NCBI RefSeq assembly: GCF_002934605.1
Contig: NZ_PTJC01000005.1
Span: 62,001-126,000 of the forward strand
Direction: 5' to 3'
Origin: Neolewinella xylanilytica
GTDB lineage: Bacteria; Bacteroidota; Bacteroidia; Chitinophagales; Saprospiraceae
Length of the DNA: 64,000 nt
Shown: positions 51,493-59,857 of the stretch, piece by piece
Position numbering within the stretch: position 1 is the first letter of the stretch
Layout: every line of letters starts with the position of its first letter
Made by a program: the position numbers and the translations under genes
Notes under the pieces: generated by a model
Seen by the model: the letters and a program-made list of their open reading frames with translations, nothing else
Database searches by the model: none
What the model was told of the DNA's origin: nothing

Positions 51493-54400
51493 ATGACCTT
51501 TCGCCTCCTTTCCGCCATCCTAGCCGTGGTGCTTTTTCTTCCGGCCTGTACCGAGCCGGTCGTCCCCGAAGCCTCGGTACTCGTTTTCAGTAAAACGGCC
51601 GGTTTCCGCCATGAATCCATCGAAGCCGGTCAGGCTGCCTTGAAAAAGATGGCCGAAGCGAAGGACTTCACCGTGGAATTCACGGAGGACGCCGAGGTGT
51701 TCAACCAGCGCAAGCTCGAAGGCTACCACGCCGTAGTGTTTCTGAATACCACCGGCAACATCCTCAATCCCGAGCAACAGGAAGCCTTCGAACGCTTCAT
51801 CCAGGCCGGCGGCGGCTACGTGGGCATCCACTCGGCCACCGATACGGAGTACGAATGGCCCTGGTACGGCAAACTGGCCGGTGCCTGGTTCCTCGATCAC
51901 CCCAGCGATCCCAGCAACGTTCAAACGGGCACCTTTACCGTGCTCGATACCACCAGCTGGGCTACGGACATGATGCCCGACCAATTCGAATGGACCGACG
52001 AATTCTACAGCTTCCGCGACATTTCCGACGCGATCCAGCCCGTGCTGACCGTTGACGAATCCACCTACCAGGGCGGCAATAACCCGGATTTTCACCCCAT
52101 GAGCTGGTACCACGATTTCGACGGGGGGCGCGCCTTTTACACCGCTCTCGGCCATACGCCGGAAGCCTTTTCCGAGCAGATGTTCCTGGACCACCTCTAC
52201 GCCGGGATCCGCTACGCTACGGGTTGGGAGGAACCCGTGGAATTGGATTTCAACCAGTCTCGCCCCGAAGAAAACCGGTTTGCCAAGGTCGTGCTGGCCG
52301 AAGGGCTCAACGAGCCGATGGAGCTGACCGTACTGGATGAAGACCGTATCCTCTTTATCGAGCGAAAGGGCGACATCAAGCTGTATAAGAACAGCACCGG
52401 GGAGCTGACCACCATCGCCTCCCTGCCGGTAAGCACGGTGTACACCAGCGAAACCGGTGAAACCTCCACCGCCGAGGACGGATTGCTGGGCCTGAATAAA
52501 GATCCCGACTTCGCGGATAACCAATTCATTTACGTTTTTTATTCGGACCCCGATACCTCGGCGAACGTCCTTTCCCGCTTCACCATGAACGGCGACGCGA
52601 TCGACCTCGACTCCAAGGTTGAGATGCTGGCCGTCGCCGTACAGCGGCTGGAATGCTGCCACACCGGCGGTTCCATCGATTTCGATGCCGAGGGGAACCT
52701 CTACCTCAGTACGGGCGACAATACCAACCCTCACGCTTCCAATGGCTATAGCCCGAGCGACGAGCGGCCCGGCCGCTTCCCCTGGGACGCCCAAAAGTCA
52801 TCGGCCAATACCAACGACCTGCGCGGTAAGATCATCCGCATCACGCCCCAGGACGACGGCAGCTACACCATTCCCGCGGGCAACCTCTTCCCGGAAGGAA
52901 CCGAACGTACCCGGCCGGAGATCTACACCATGGGCCACCGCAACCCCTTCCGGATTTACGTGGATAAGCATACCGGCTACGTGTACTGGGGCGACGTAGG
53001 ACCGGACGCCCGCCAGGCCGACCCGGCCCGCGGTCCGGCCGGTCATGACGAGGTGGGACAGGCGCGCGGACCCGGCAACTTCGGCTGGCCGCACTTCGTC
53101 GGTGACAACAAAGCCTACCACCGCTACGACTTTGCCACCGAAACCTCCGGCGAGGAGTGGAACCCCGAGGCACCCGTGAACCGCTCACCAAACAATACCG
53201 GTCTGGAAACCTTGCCCCCGGCCCGGGAAGCCTTCATCTGGTACCCCTATGGCAGCTCGCCCGACTTCCCCATCGTAGGCAGTGGCGCACGGAACGCCAT
53301 GGCCGGACCGGTATTCTACAGCGAAGACTACCCGGACGCCGAGCGCGCTTTCCCCGATTACTACGACGGCAAATTCCTGGCCTACGATTGGATGCGCGGC
53401 TGGATTATGGCCGTAACGATGGATGACGAAGGCAACCTTCAGCAAATGGAGCGTTTCATGCCGAACTATAAATTCAGCAACCCGATGGACATGCAGTTCG
53501 CGGACAACGGCGACCTGTATATGCTCGAGTACGGCTCCGGCTGGTTCTCCCAGAACCCCGACGCCCGCCTGGTGCGCATCGAGTACAACGGCGGTAACCG
53601 ACAGCCACAGGCCACCGCCATTGCCGACAATACCGGTGGCGTGCTCCCCCTCACCGTCAATCTTTCCGCCGAAGACGTGGAGGATCCCGACAACGATGAC
53701 CTGACCTACCGTTGGGTGGTGACCAGTGACAAAGGCTACAACGAGGCCTTCGACACCAAGGAGGTGAAGCTGGATCTGAACGAGCCCGCCAGCTACACCG
53801 CCCAACTGACGGTTTCCGACGGCCAGGGCGGCGAAGCGAAATCGAACGTCCAAATCTCCGCCGGCAACGCCGTACCCGACGTACGCTTGGATCTGGCGGG
53901 CGCGAACCGCAGCTTCTTTACTCCCGGCGAGCCGATACGGTACACCGTAGAGGTAGCAGACGCCGAAGACGGCAGCCTCGGTCAGGGAATCGCGGAAGGG
54001 CAGGTAGCGCTGACCATGGATTACCTCGCGGAAGGCTATGACCAGGTTGAGATTGCCCGGAGCCACCGGGGAGCCGATGCCGGTGCCATCGCGATGCAGG
54101 GAGAAAGCCTCATCAACGAAAACGACTGCATCAGCTGCCACGCGATCGAGAAGGAATCGGTGGGCCCCACCTACCAGGCCGTGGCCGCCCGCTACGCCGG
54201 TGAATCCGGTGCCCGCGACTACCTGGTAGGCAAGATCATCAACGGCGGCGGCGGCGTCTGGGGCGAGAACGTGATGTCCGCCCACCCCGATCTGGACGAG
54301 GAGGCGGCGGAGACCATGGTCGACTACATCCTCGCTCTCGACACCGGGGCTGACGTCAAGAAGCTTCCGCTGGCCGGCACCTATACGCCGGAACTGCCGG

Positions 54401-54948
54401 AGAACGACCCGGGACAGGGCGTGTACTACCTCCGCGCGGCCTATACCGATAAGGGCGCCCCGGGCCTCGGTTCGCTGATGGCGGAAGACGTGCTTATCCT
54501 GCGCAACAGCAACGTCGGCGTACACACCTACGACGAAACCGATAAGATTCAACCTTTCACCACCGGCCCCATGCGCGTTTCCATCGCTGGCGGTGACGGT
54601 GCCTATATGATGCTGCGGGACGTGGACTTGACCGGCGTGACCGGACTTACGGTCTCCGCCACGGCGCCCAAGCCGCGGGCCAATGCCGTGGGTGGTATGA
54701 TCGAGCTGCACCTCGACGGACCGGACGGTCCACTAGTCGGACAGTCCGGGATGCTGGAACCCACGGAGGAGTTCAGCTTTGCGCCAAACTTGCTGGAGAT
54801 ACCCATCGAGCTTCCCGAAGACGCCGGGCAGGCAATGCATGACCTCTATCTCGTTTTCGTTAATGACGGCCACCCCGACGATACCATCATGGTTGTCACC
54901 GGAACCCGTTTCCACGTGGGTGGTGGCGGGGGCCAGATGAGTCGCTAG
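51493..54948 (+). CDS. ThuA / sugar dehydrogenase / PKD / cytochrome c / CBM6-like fusion lipoprotein
   Basis: 1,151 residues. Lipoprotein signal (LFLPACTEP, lipid on C19). Domains: ThuA-type glutamine-amidotransferase-like (about 25-235, VLVFSKTAGFRHESIEAG; GYVGIHSATDTEY); glucose/sorbosone-dehydrogenase-type propeller (about 250-690, RILFIERKGDIKLYKN; HTGGSIDFDAEGNLYLSTGDN; IYTMGHRNPFRI); PKD (about 700-790); cytochrome c with haem motif CISCH starting at C879; and a C-terminal CBM6-like sandwich (about 985-1148, GVYYLRAAYTDKG). It should oxidise a sugar in the periplasm and pass electrons to its own haem. Start chosen for the lipobox. Divergent from the NUDIX regulator. Its stop shares CTAG with the dioxygenase stop. 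Confidence 0.92.
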   Translation: MTFRLLSAILAVVLFLPACTEPVVPEASVLVFSKTAGFRHESIEAGQAALKKMAEAKDFTVEFTEDAEVFNQRKLEGYHAVVFLNTTGNILNPEQQEAFERFIQAGGGYVGIHSATDTEYEWPWYGKLAGAWFLDHPSDPSNVQTGTFTVLDTTSWATDMMPDQFEWTDEFYSFRDISDAIQPVLTVDESTYQGGNNPDFHPMSWYHDFDGGRAFYTALGHTPEAFSEQMFLDHLYAGIRYATGWEEPVELDFNQSRPEENRFAKVVLAEGLNEPMELTVLDEDRILFIERKGDIKLYKNSTGELTTIASLPVSTVYTSETGETSTAEDGLLGLNKDPDFADNQFIYVFYSDPDTSANVLSRFTMNGDAIDLDSKVEMLAVAVQRLECCHTGGSIDFDAEGNLYLSTGDNTNPHASNGYSPSDERPGRFPWDAQKSSANTNDLRGKIIRITPQDDGSYTIPAGNLFPEGTERTRPEIYTMGHRNPFRIYVDKHTGYVYWGDVGPDARQADPARGPAGHDEVGQARGPGNFGWPHFVGDNKAYHRYDFATETSGEEWNPEAPVNRSPNNTGLETLPPAREAFIWYPYGSSPDFPIVGSGARNAMAGPVFYSEDYPDAERAFPDYYDGKFLAYDWMRGWIMAVTMDDEGNLQQMERFMPNYKFSNPMDMQFADNGDLYMLEYGSGWFSQNPDARLVRIEYNGGNRQPQATAIADNTGGVLPLTVNLSAEDVEDPDNDDLTYRWVVTSDKGYNEAFDTKEVKLDLNEPASYTAQLTVSDGQGGEAKSNVQISAGNAVPDVRLDLAGANRSFFTPGEPIRYTVEVADAEDGSLGQGIAEGQVALTMDYLAEGYDQVEIARSHRGADAGAIAMQGESLINENDCISCHAIEKESVGPTYQAVAARYAGESGARDYLVGKIINGGGGVWGENVMSAHPDLDEEAAETMVDYILALDTGADVKKLPLAGTYTPELPENDPGQGVYYLRAAYTDKGAPGLGSLMAEDVLILRNSNVGVHTYDETDKIQPFTTGPMRVSIAGGDGAYMMLRDVDLTGVTGLTVSATAPKPRANAVGGMIELHLDGPDGPLVGQSGMLEPTEEFSFAPNLLEIPIELPEDAGQAMHDLYLVFVNDGHPDDTIMVVTGTRFHVGGGGGQMSR

Positions 54949-56045
54949 GCCGGCTTCTCGCCGCGGAAGTAGAAGCCCAGTCCCCGCTCCAGTCGCTCCG
55001 GCAGTTCCGGGAGGGCGGAGCGGGGGATGAGCAGCGAACTGATGTGGTGCAGGTCGCGAAAGATCTTGTGCCGCTCGGCGGTCTGCGCCAGGTAGCTGTG
55101 GCCGGAGGAGCCGCCCGTACCGATCTTGTTGCCGATCATGCGCATCACCATCTGGGCGTGGCGGTAGCGCCAGGTGGTGAGGGATTCGTCGATGACCATT
55201 AGTTCGGTCAGCAACTGAAAGGGGATATTGAGGATGGGCTGGTCCCGGTAGAGATTAATGAGCAGGGCCGCGATCGTAGCGTCGTAGCTCAACCGCGCCT
55301 CCCCGGCCTCGACCATTCGGTCGTGCTCCTCGCGGTCGAGGACGTGGTGGAAGTAGGTCGTCGTGTCACCGAGTACCCGCAGGCGCATCTCCTTCATATT
55401 GGGGCTTAGTTCGCTGTCGCGGATGTGCTGCTGGTCGCGCGCGATCATCCGCTCTACGGCTTGTTTGTAGGCGGACAGGAAGTCGAAGTCGCCGAACTGC
55501 AGGAAGGGCGTCCGTTCCAACCAGCGCTCTACCAAGTCGAATAGGCTGCCGCCCCGCTCGACGGTACCCAAGCGTTCCTGCTGTTCCTCGGTGAATACGG
55601 ACTTATAGGATTTGCCGTGGTAGGTAAGCCGGTCTTCCTCGCGCAGGCCCAGCGTGGTCTCGATGAGGCGAAACTGCACGCTCTGGAAGCCGGAGGCGGG
55701 GAAGAGGTAATCCCGAAAGTCCAGGAAGTCCAGCGGCGTCATCGTCTCCATCACTTTCACCTGCTCGATCAGCAGATCGATGATGACGTTGACCCGCCGG
55801 AGCCGGAGCAGTACCGTGTGCATATTGTCCTCCCGTACCCGCTCCTCGCGAAACAGCAGCAACACCGAATCCAACTCCGTCAGGATCTGCTTGAACCACA
55901 GCTCGCACACCTGGTGCATGATGATGAACAGCATCTCGTCGTGGGCCGACTCCCCGACCGCTTTACTGCGTTCCTTCTGCAGGGAGAGCAGGGCATCCAG
56001 CTCCAGGTAATTGTGGTAGTGGATGGTGGTGTATTTGTCGGACAT
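54945..56045 (-). CDS. Tryptophan 2,3-dioxygenase
   Basis: 366 residues from ATG 56045 (MSDKYTTIHYHNYLELDALL); the open frame reaches further upstream but runs into repeat sequence and lacks family similarity there. Family motifs: SAHDEMLFIIMHQVCELWFKQIL, FRDYLFPASGFQSVQFRLIE, and the haem-proximal region TWRYRHAQMVMRMIGNKIGTGGSSGHSYL with the likely axial His. Catalyses the first step of the kynurenine pathway, tryptophan to N-formylkynurenine, as a haem enzyme in the cytoplasm. No other kynurenine genes are in the window. Convergent with the ThuA fusion. Confidence 0.95.
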   Translation of the reverse strand: MSDKYTTIHYHNYLELDALLSLQKERSKAVGESAHDEMLFIIMHQVCELWFKQILTELDSVLLLFREERVREDNMHTVLLRLRRVNVIIDLLIEQVKVMETMTPLDFLDFRDYLFPASGFQSVQFRLIETTLGLREEDRLTYHGKSYKSVFTEEQQERLGTVERGGSLFDLVERWLERTPFLQFGDFDFLSAYKQAVERMIARDQQHIRDSELSPNMKEMRLRVLGDTTTYFHHVLDREEHDRMVEAGEARLSYDATIAALLINLYRDQPILNIPFQLLTELMVIDESLTTWRYRHAQMVMRMIGNKIGTGGSSGHSYLAQTAERHKIFRDLHHISSLLIPRSALPELPERLERGLGFYFRGEKPA

Positions 56046-56058
56046 GGGGGGGAGGGTA

Positions 56059-56095
56059 AGTACGATATTTGAAGTACGATTTACAAAGTACAAAG
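56059..56095. repeat. GTAC-containing word cluster
   Basis: Three overlapping AAGTAC/AGTAC words in 37 bp (AGTACGATATTTG, AAGTACGATTTAC, AAAGTACAAAG). It looks like a short array of a degenerate AGTACGA/TTTAC unit. It lies just upstream of the dioxygenase start at 56045, so it may overlap its promoter. Confidence 0.5.
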
Positions 56096-56111
56096 GGCTG
56101 CCGCACGGGGT

Positions 56112-56258
56112 GGCTCGCCTGCGGCTCTTTTTCCTCAATACAGATTTCGCAGATTTGCTTCGCGGCTGCCTTCGGCGGTTAGGGCACGGATTAAACACGG
56201 ATTTTCTTGGCGCGGTAGCTCGCCTGCGGCTCCGGCCACCATTCGTGAGCTGCGCTCG
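56112..56258. repeat. Intergenic repeat unit A
   Basis: Runs from GGCTCGCCTGCGGCTC through ACAGATTTCGCAGATTTGCT, GGGCACGGATTAAACACGG and a second TAGCTCGCCTGCGGCTC to TCGTGAGCTGCGCTCGG. Repeated with high similarity at 56328-56475 (offset 216 bp). Confidence 0.75.
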
Positions 56259-56327
56259 GGGTCATCGTGGGTTGTAAATCTCGCTTGCTGCTCGAAGGCT
56301 TCACAACACGAGTTGGCATCCCTTCGT

Positions 56328-56475
56328 AGCTCGCCTCCGGCTCGTTTTCCTCACCACAGATTTCGCGGATTTGCTTCGCAGCTTCCTTCGGCGATTAGGG
56401 CACGGATTAAACACTGATTTTCTTCACGCGGTAGCTCGCTTGCGGCTCGTGGTATTTACGGTTCGTGAGCGCTGT
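56328..56475. repeat. Intergenic repeat unit B (direct copy of unit A)
   Basis: Same word order as unit A with scattered substitutions: AGCTCGCCTCCGGCTCG, ACAGATTTCGCGGATTTGCT, GGGCACGGATTAAACACTG, TAGCTCGCTTGCGGCTCG, TTCGTGAGCGCTG. Further isolated copies of the GCTCGCCTGCGGCTC word occur at about 56280 and 56498. Confidence 0.75.
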
Positions 56476-56800
56476 TCGCGGTGATTTCGGATTATGGGAG
56501 CTAGCCTGCAGCTTGTTTATTCACCCCAGAGGACGCGGAGAGCGCCGAGGTTCCGCAGAGACAATACGGGCATCACCGCCATGGAAGGCGTGTCTCTGTG
56601 GCAACTCTGTGCAGCCCTCCGTGAAGCACGCAGTGCCATCTGTGTTTAAAATAGCCGCACCTCCCTCGGCGAAACTCAGCGCTCCTCTGTGTCTCAGCGG
56701 TTGACCTCCTTCGCGCTGCGGCGATGCCTACTATTCCCTCGCCTATGCCATCCTCTCAAGTCGCGCAGCGACGCCCCCCCTTTAGATTGCGCAGCAACCC
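56476..56800. repeat. CTCTGTG/CGCGGAG-type word region
   Basis: Non-coding stretch dense in variants of one short word on both strands: CAGAGGACGCGGAGAGCGCC (from about 56527), TCTCTGTGGCAACTCTGTGC (from about 56592), CCTCCGTG, CATCTGTGTTTAAA, and CTCCTCTGTGTCTCAGCG (from about 56682). The last 50 bp hold the small palindromes GTCGCGCAGCGAC and TTGCGCAGCAA. Short open frames here have no protein features. Confidence 0.6.
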
Positions 56801-58321
56801 CTACCGCCGCGCGGCAGCCCCGGAATGCTCCAAAATAAAATCATCCACCACCCGCTTCCATTGCTCGCGGCTAGCTTCCTCCACGTACATCATATGCCCC
56901 GCCTCGAAGTACTCGATCTCGATATTATCGCGGATACTGGGATCCAGGTTGAGGTGATTGACCGTGTGCTCGATACCGTAGAAGGGGGTGGCGGCGTCGT
57001 AGTAGCCCTGCAGGATCAGTACGTCGAGGTTCGGGTTGGAAGACATGGCGGCGGCCAGATCGGCGGCGGTGCTGACGGCGGCCTGGGTGCCCCAGCCCAT
57101 GTTGCCGGCGTGGGTCCAGTCCCACTTGAAGCCCTCGCGGCCGCCGGTGCTGCTGGTGTAGGTCATCGACTTATCGGCCCCCAGCTCCCGGTAGAGGTAG
57201 TCGCGGAAGGCAGTCATGTAGGCGCCCTGGACGGCTTCACTGAAGGGGTCGCCACGGTCGGGTTCCTGTCCCATCGGATCCTGGTTGATGGCGGTAAAAC
57301 GGGCATCGAGCCGGCCGGTGGTGGCGGGCGTGGTCAGGTTGAGTTGCTGGAAGAATTCGCCGTCGGTGAGGCGGAGATTAGCCTTGAGCCAGATGTCGCT
57401 GCCGATGCCGGTGTACCGTTCCAGCTTGGTCGCGATGTCCTGCTTTTCGCCCGGAGAAAGGCGGTCGCCCCGGAGAAGGGCCGGTGCGTATTCGTCTTCG
57501 GTGAAGGTGCGTACCTCCTCCATGAAATCTTCGATGTTATCCGGCCGGTCGGCGATGGTTTCGTGGAACCACCCGGCCGCGGCGTAGGTCGGCAGGAAAA
57601 CGACGTAGCTCTGGTCGTGCCCCGCCCCGAAGAAGAGGTCGTGGATATCCAGGGTGGCGGAAACCATGATCACCCCGTTCATGGGTATCCCCTGCTCCTG
57701 GAGGTGCTTCACCAGTCCGGCGTTTCGGAAGGTGCCATAGCTCTCGCCCAGCAAAAACTTGGGGGCGTTCATGCGGTCGTGCTCGATCAGGAATTGCTGA
57801 ATGAACAGCCCGATACTGCGGATATCCTGGTCGGTACCCCAGAAATCTTTCCATTCCGCCTCACCCACGGGTTCGCTGAAGCCTACCCCCACCGGGTCGA
57901 TCATGACCAGGTCGGCTACTTCGAGCAGGGAGTAATCGTTGTTCACCAGCTCGAACGGTGGGGTGGTATTGAAGAGCAGGTCTTCCGTAGCGATGCGCTT
58001 GGGCCCCAGAATGCCGATGTGCAGCCAGAAGGAAGCCGAAAGCGGCCCGCCGTTATAGGCAAAGACAATCGGGCGAAGCTTTCCGGCTTCTTGTCCCTCG
58101 GCGAGGTAGGAGGTATATCCGAAATTGGCGATGGGCTTATCGTTTTCGTCCCGCAGGCGGAGGGTGCCGGTGGTGGCTTCGAGGTCTACTATGGTTCCGC
58201 CGAAGGTCACGGTTTGCTCGGAGGGGAAGGTGCGGGCGGGTGCATCCGTCGTATCGGCTTGGGCGCTACCCCGTCCACTAATAAACAGGCAAAGCAAAAG
58301 GGTAGCGTAGCGAATTGACAT
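56801..58321 (-). CDS. S10-family serine carboxypeptidase
   Basis: 506 residues. A signal peptide (MSIRYATLLLCLFISGRGSAQ) precedes an alpha/beta-hydrolase fold of the S10 type: IVFAYNGGPLSASFWLHIG, catalytic S194 in LLGESYGTF, D442 in LQGYYDAATPF and H476 in FEAGHMMY. The C-terminus is complete. Exported, probably periplasmic; it removes C-terminal residues from peptides. Bacterial S10 members are annotated mostly by similarity. The start at 58321 was chosen for the signal peptide. It is flanked by repeat-rich gaps on both sides. Confidence 0.93.
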   Translation of the reverse strand: MSIRYATLLLCLFISGRGSAQADTTDAPARTFPSEQTVTFGGTIVDLEATTGTLRLRDENDKPIANFGYTSYLAEGQEAGKLRPIVFAYNGGPLSASFWLHIGILGPKRIATEDLLFNTTPPFELVNNDYSLLEVADLVMIDPVGVGFSEPVGEAEWKDFWGTDQDIRSIGLFIQQFLIEHDRMNAPKFLLGESYGTFRNAGLVKHLQEQGIPMNGVIMVSATLDIHDLFFGAGHDQSYVVFLPTYAAAGWFHETIADRPDNIEDFMEEVRTFTEDEYAPALLRGDRLSPGEKQDIATKLERYTGIGSDIWLKANLRLTDGEFFQQLNLTTPATTGRLDARFTAINQDPMGQEPDRGDPFSEAVQGAYMTAFRDYLYRELGADKSMTYTSSTGGREGFKWDWTHAGNMGWGTQAAVSTAADLAAAMSSNPNLDVLILQGYYDAATPFYGIEHTVNHLNLDPSIRDNIEIEYFEAGHMMYVEEASREQWKRVVDDFILEHSGAAARR

Positions 58322-58661
58322 AGGGCAGGTTTGCTGGCCGTACACTTTAGCCAGATGGCTATCAGGTGGGTACGAATTAAGAGTTCTTCAAAGTAAGGTA
58401 ATTGCCATGGCTTGCCCAAGTGGTTTTTGCGGCGGGGCGCTGGAAAGGGGCTGACTTGGATAAAGAGATGCCATTGGGCTAACGACTGGCTCTGGATAAG
58501 TGGACTTTACATTCGTGGGATTAGTCCTTCCAGGCGGGATTGACTCAGCGTAGCGTCTCGGCCCGGAGGGCGCTCGACCCCGGAGGTTCACGAGGGTGCT
58601 ACATTCCAAGGTCAAGCCCTTCTAGGTCGAGGGGTGCTTGTAGTATCTCGGCCCTGGCAGG
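58322..58661. other. 340-bp gap with repeated words, no gene
   Basis: Between about 58545 and 58655 two stretches share words: GTCTCGGCCCGGAGG with GTATCTCGGCCCTGG, and GCTCGACCCCGG with GTCGAGGGGTGC in inverted sense. It reads like decayed repetitive sequence. No coding frame with protein features. Confidence 0.4.
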
Positions 58662-59663
58662 TTATCGTACCAATAACCGCTCCGTAGATAGCACACCGTC
58701 CCGGCCAAGTAGACTGACCAAATACATCCCCGCCCGCAGGTCACCAACGGGAATGCGGTCGGGCACTGCCTCGTCGATCGCGATCTCCCGGACCAGCCGG
58801 CCGGTCACGCCGCGGATCTCGATCCGTCCCACCTCCTCCGGAATACCGGCGAGTCGTACGTAATCATCCGTTGGATTCGGGAAGAGGCGGTACGCCGCCA
58901 GGCCCGACCCGGTTACAAATACCGTATTGCTGAAGCTGGCGGTACCGTCGAAGTCCGTCTGCCGGATGCGGTAGTAGCCATCGGTGGCCAGCGCGGGTAG
59001 CTCGGTGCGGTAGATGACTTCGGCGGACCCGTTTTCGATGTAGGCTATGTCTTGTACTGGCTCGAAGGTGGTGCCCTCCTTCCGTTCGAGGGTGTAGCCG
59101 GCTACGTCCCGCTGGTCAGCTACGCCGAAGGTGAATTCGGTCTGAGAACCAATTTGTCGAAAATGGAGCGGTTTCGTCCATACCACGGGTAAAGCACCTT
59201 CCAGTACGGTAAATGTTTTCCCGCCCGGAATAAGCGGTGTATACAGCCCACTCCCTTGGTTCTGATCGATAAAAATGGTAGCCTCTCCCGCCCGGATGGG
59301 TTCCACCGTAATTCGCTTTACACCTGGTATGAGGTCTATCTGCTCATTATTTTCGTCCAATAGCAACGTCGACGTACCGTTTTCGATTCGTACTCGACCC
59401 GGAGCCCCCTCACCTTCAAACTGCAGCGTGACCCGCAGATTCACCTCAAATTCCACTTCGATTCCCGGAAGTATTTCTACCAGGATACGCTCAGGTAAAT
59501 CAACGCATCGAACCACATTCTGCCGTTCGGTAAATTCATCGGTTGCCAAAAAGAACACCAAGAATTCATCCCACGTCTCCGCCGGACTACATACCTGTGC
59601 GCGTAGCGTAGAAAAGAGTGCGGGCAGGCATAGCGCTACTAGAACGCAGATAAGTCGGTGCAT
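58662..59663 (-). CDS. Secreted protein with type A T9SS sorting domain
   Basis: 333 residues from ATG 59663, chosen for the signal peptide (MHRLICVLVALCLPALFSTLRAQ). The middle is beta-rich with no recognised catalytic motif: a domain at about 25-160 (EVEFEVNLRVTLQFEGEG; RITVEPIRAGEATIFID) and a fibronectin-like one at about 165-250 (GYTLERKEGTTFEPV; DGYYRIRQTDFDG). The C-terminal type A sorting domain (AAYRLFPNPTDDYVRLAG, ending STERLLVR) directs export by T9SS. Function is unknown; a structural or binding role is possible. Confidence 0.85.
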   Translation of the reverse strand: MHRLICVLVALCLPALFSTLRAQVCSPAETWDEFLVFFLATDEFTERQNVVRCVDLPERILVEILPGIEVEFEVNLRVTLQFEGEGAPGRVRIENGTSTLLLDENNEQIDLIPGVKRITVEPIRAGEATIFIDQNQGSGLYTPLIPGGKTFTVLEGALPVVWTKPLHFRQIGSQTEFTFGVADQRDVAGYTLERKEGTTFEPVQDIAYIENGSAEVIYRTELPALATDGYYRIRQTDFDGTASFSNTVFVTGSGLAAYRLFPNPTDDYVRLAGIPEEVGRIEIRGVTGRLVREIAIDEAVPDRIPVGDLRAGMYLVSLLGRDGVLSTERLLVR

Positions 59664-59783
59664 ATCAATAGTGTCTAAATCGCCAAAAAAACAAAGGCGG
59701 GGGCAATAGTCCCCCCGGAAGATAAGCCGCTCACCAACCAAATACCATCGTAACCGACGTTAAAGTATGCTCTTAAGCAATAA

Positions 59784-59815
59784 GCACCCGGCAGCGCCTA
59801 AGCGCTACGGGGTGC
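59784..59815 (-). terminator. Hairpin after the outer-membrane protein gene
   Basis: GCACCC (59784-59789) pairs with GGGTGC (59810-59815) and AGCGC (59793-59797) with GCGCT (59802-59806) around loop CTAA. It lies 43-74 bp beyond the stop of the minus-strand gene at 59858, where a terminator would be expected. No strong T run follows. Confidence 0.4.
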
Positions 59816-59857
59816 GATAATTGGGTGTCAAATAAGTTTCCGGAGCGAAGTAGACGC

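Noticed and set aside
56046-56198. 51-codon upstream extension of tryptophan dioxygenase
   Set aside because: Translates repeat-region DNA; the family N-terminus begins at Met 56045.
56112-56475. Possible CRISPR array
   Set aside because: Only two long imperfect units, no regular short repeat/spacer pattern and no cas genes nearby.
56023-56957. Short plus-strand frames across the repeat region
   Set aside because: They follow the repeat words in arbitrary frames and are not conserved-looking proteins.
56825-58318. 497-codon plus-strand frame antisense to the S10 peptidase
   Set aside because: The minus strand carries a full catalytic triad; the plus frame is low-complexity Gly/Val-rich shadow.
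59784-59815. tRNA-like fold
   Set aside because: Only one stem with an internal loop; no D, anticodon or T arms.
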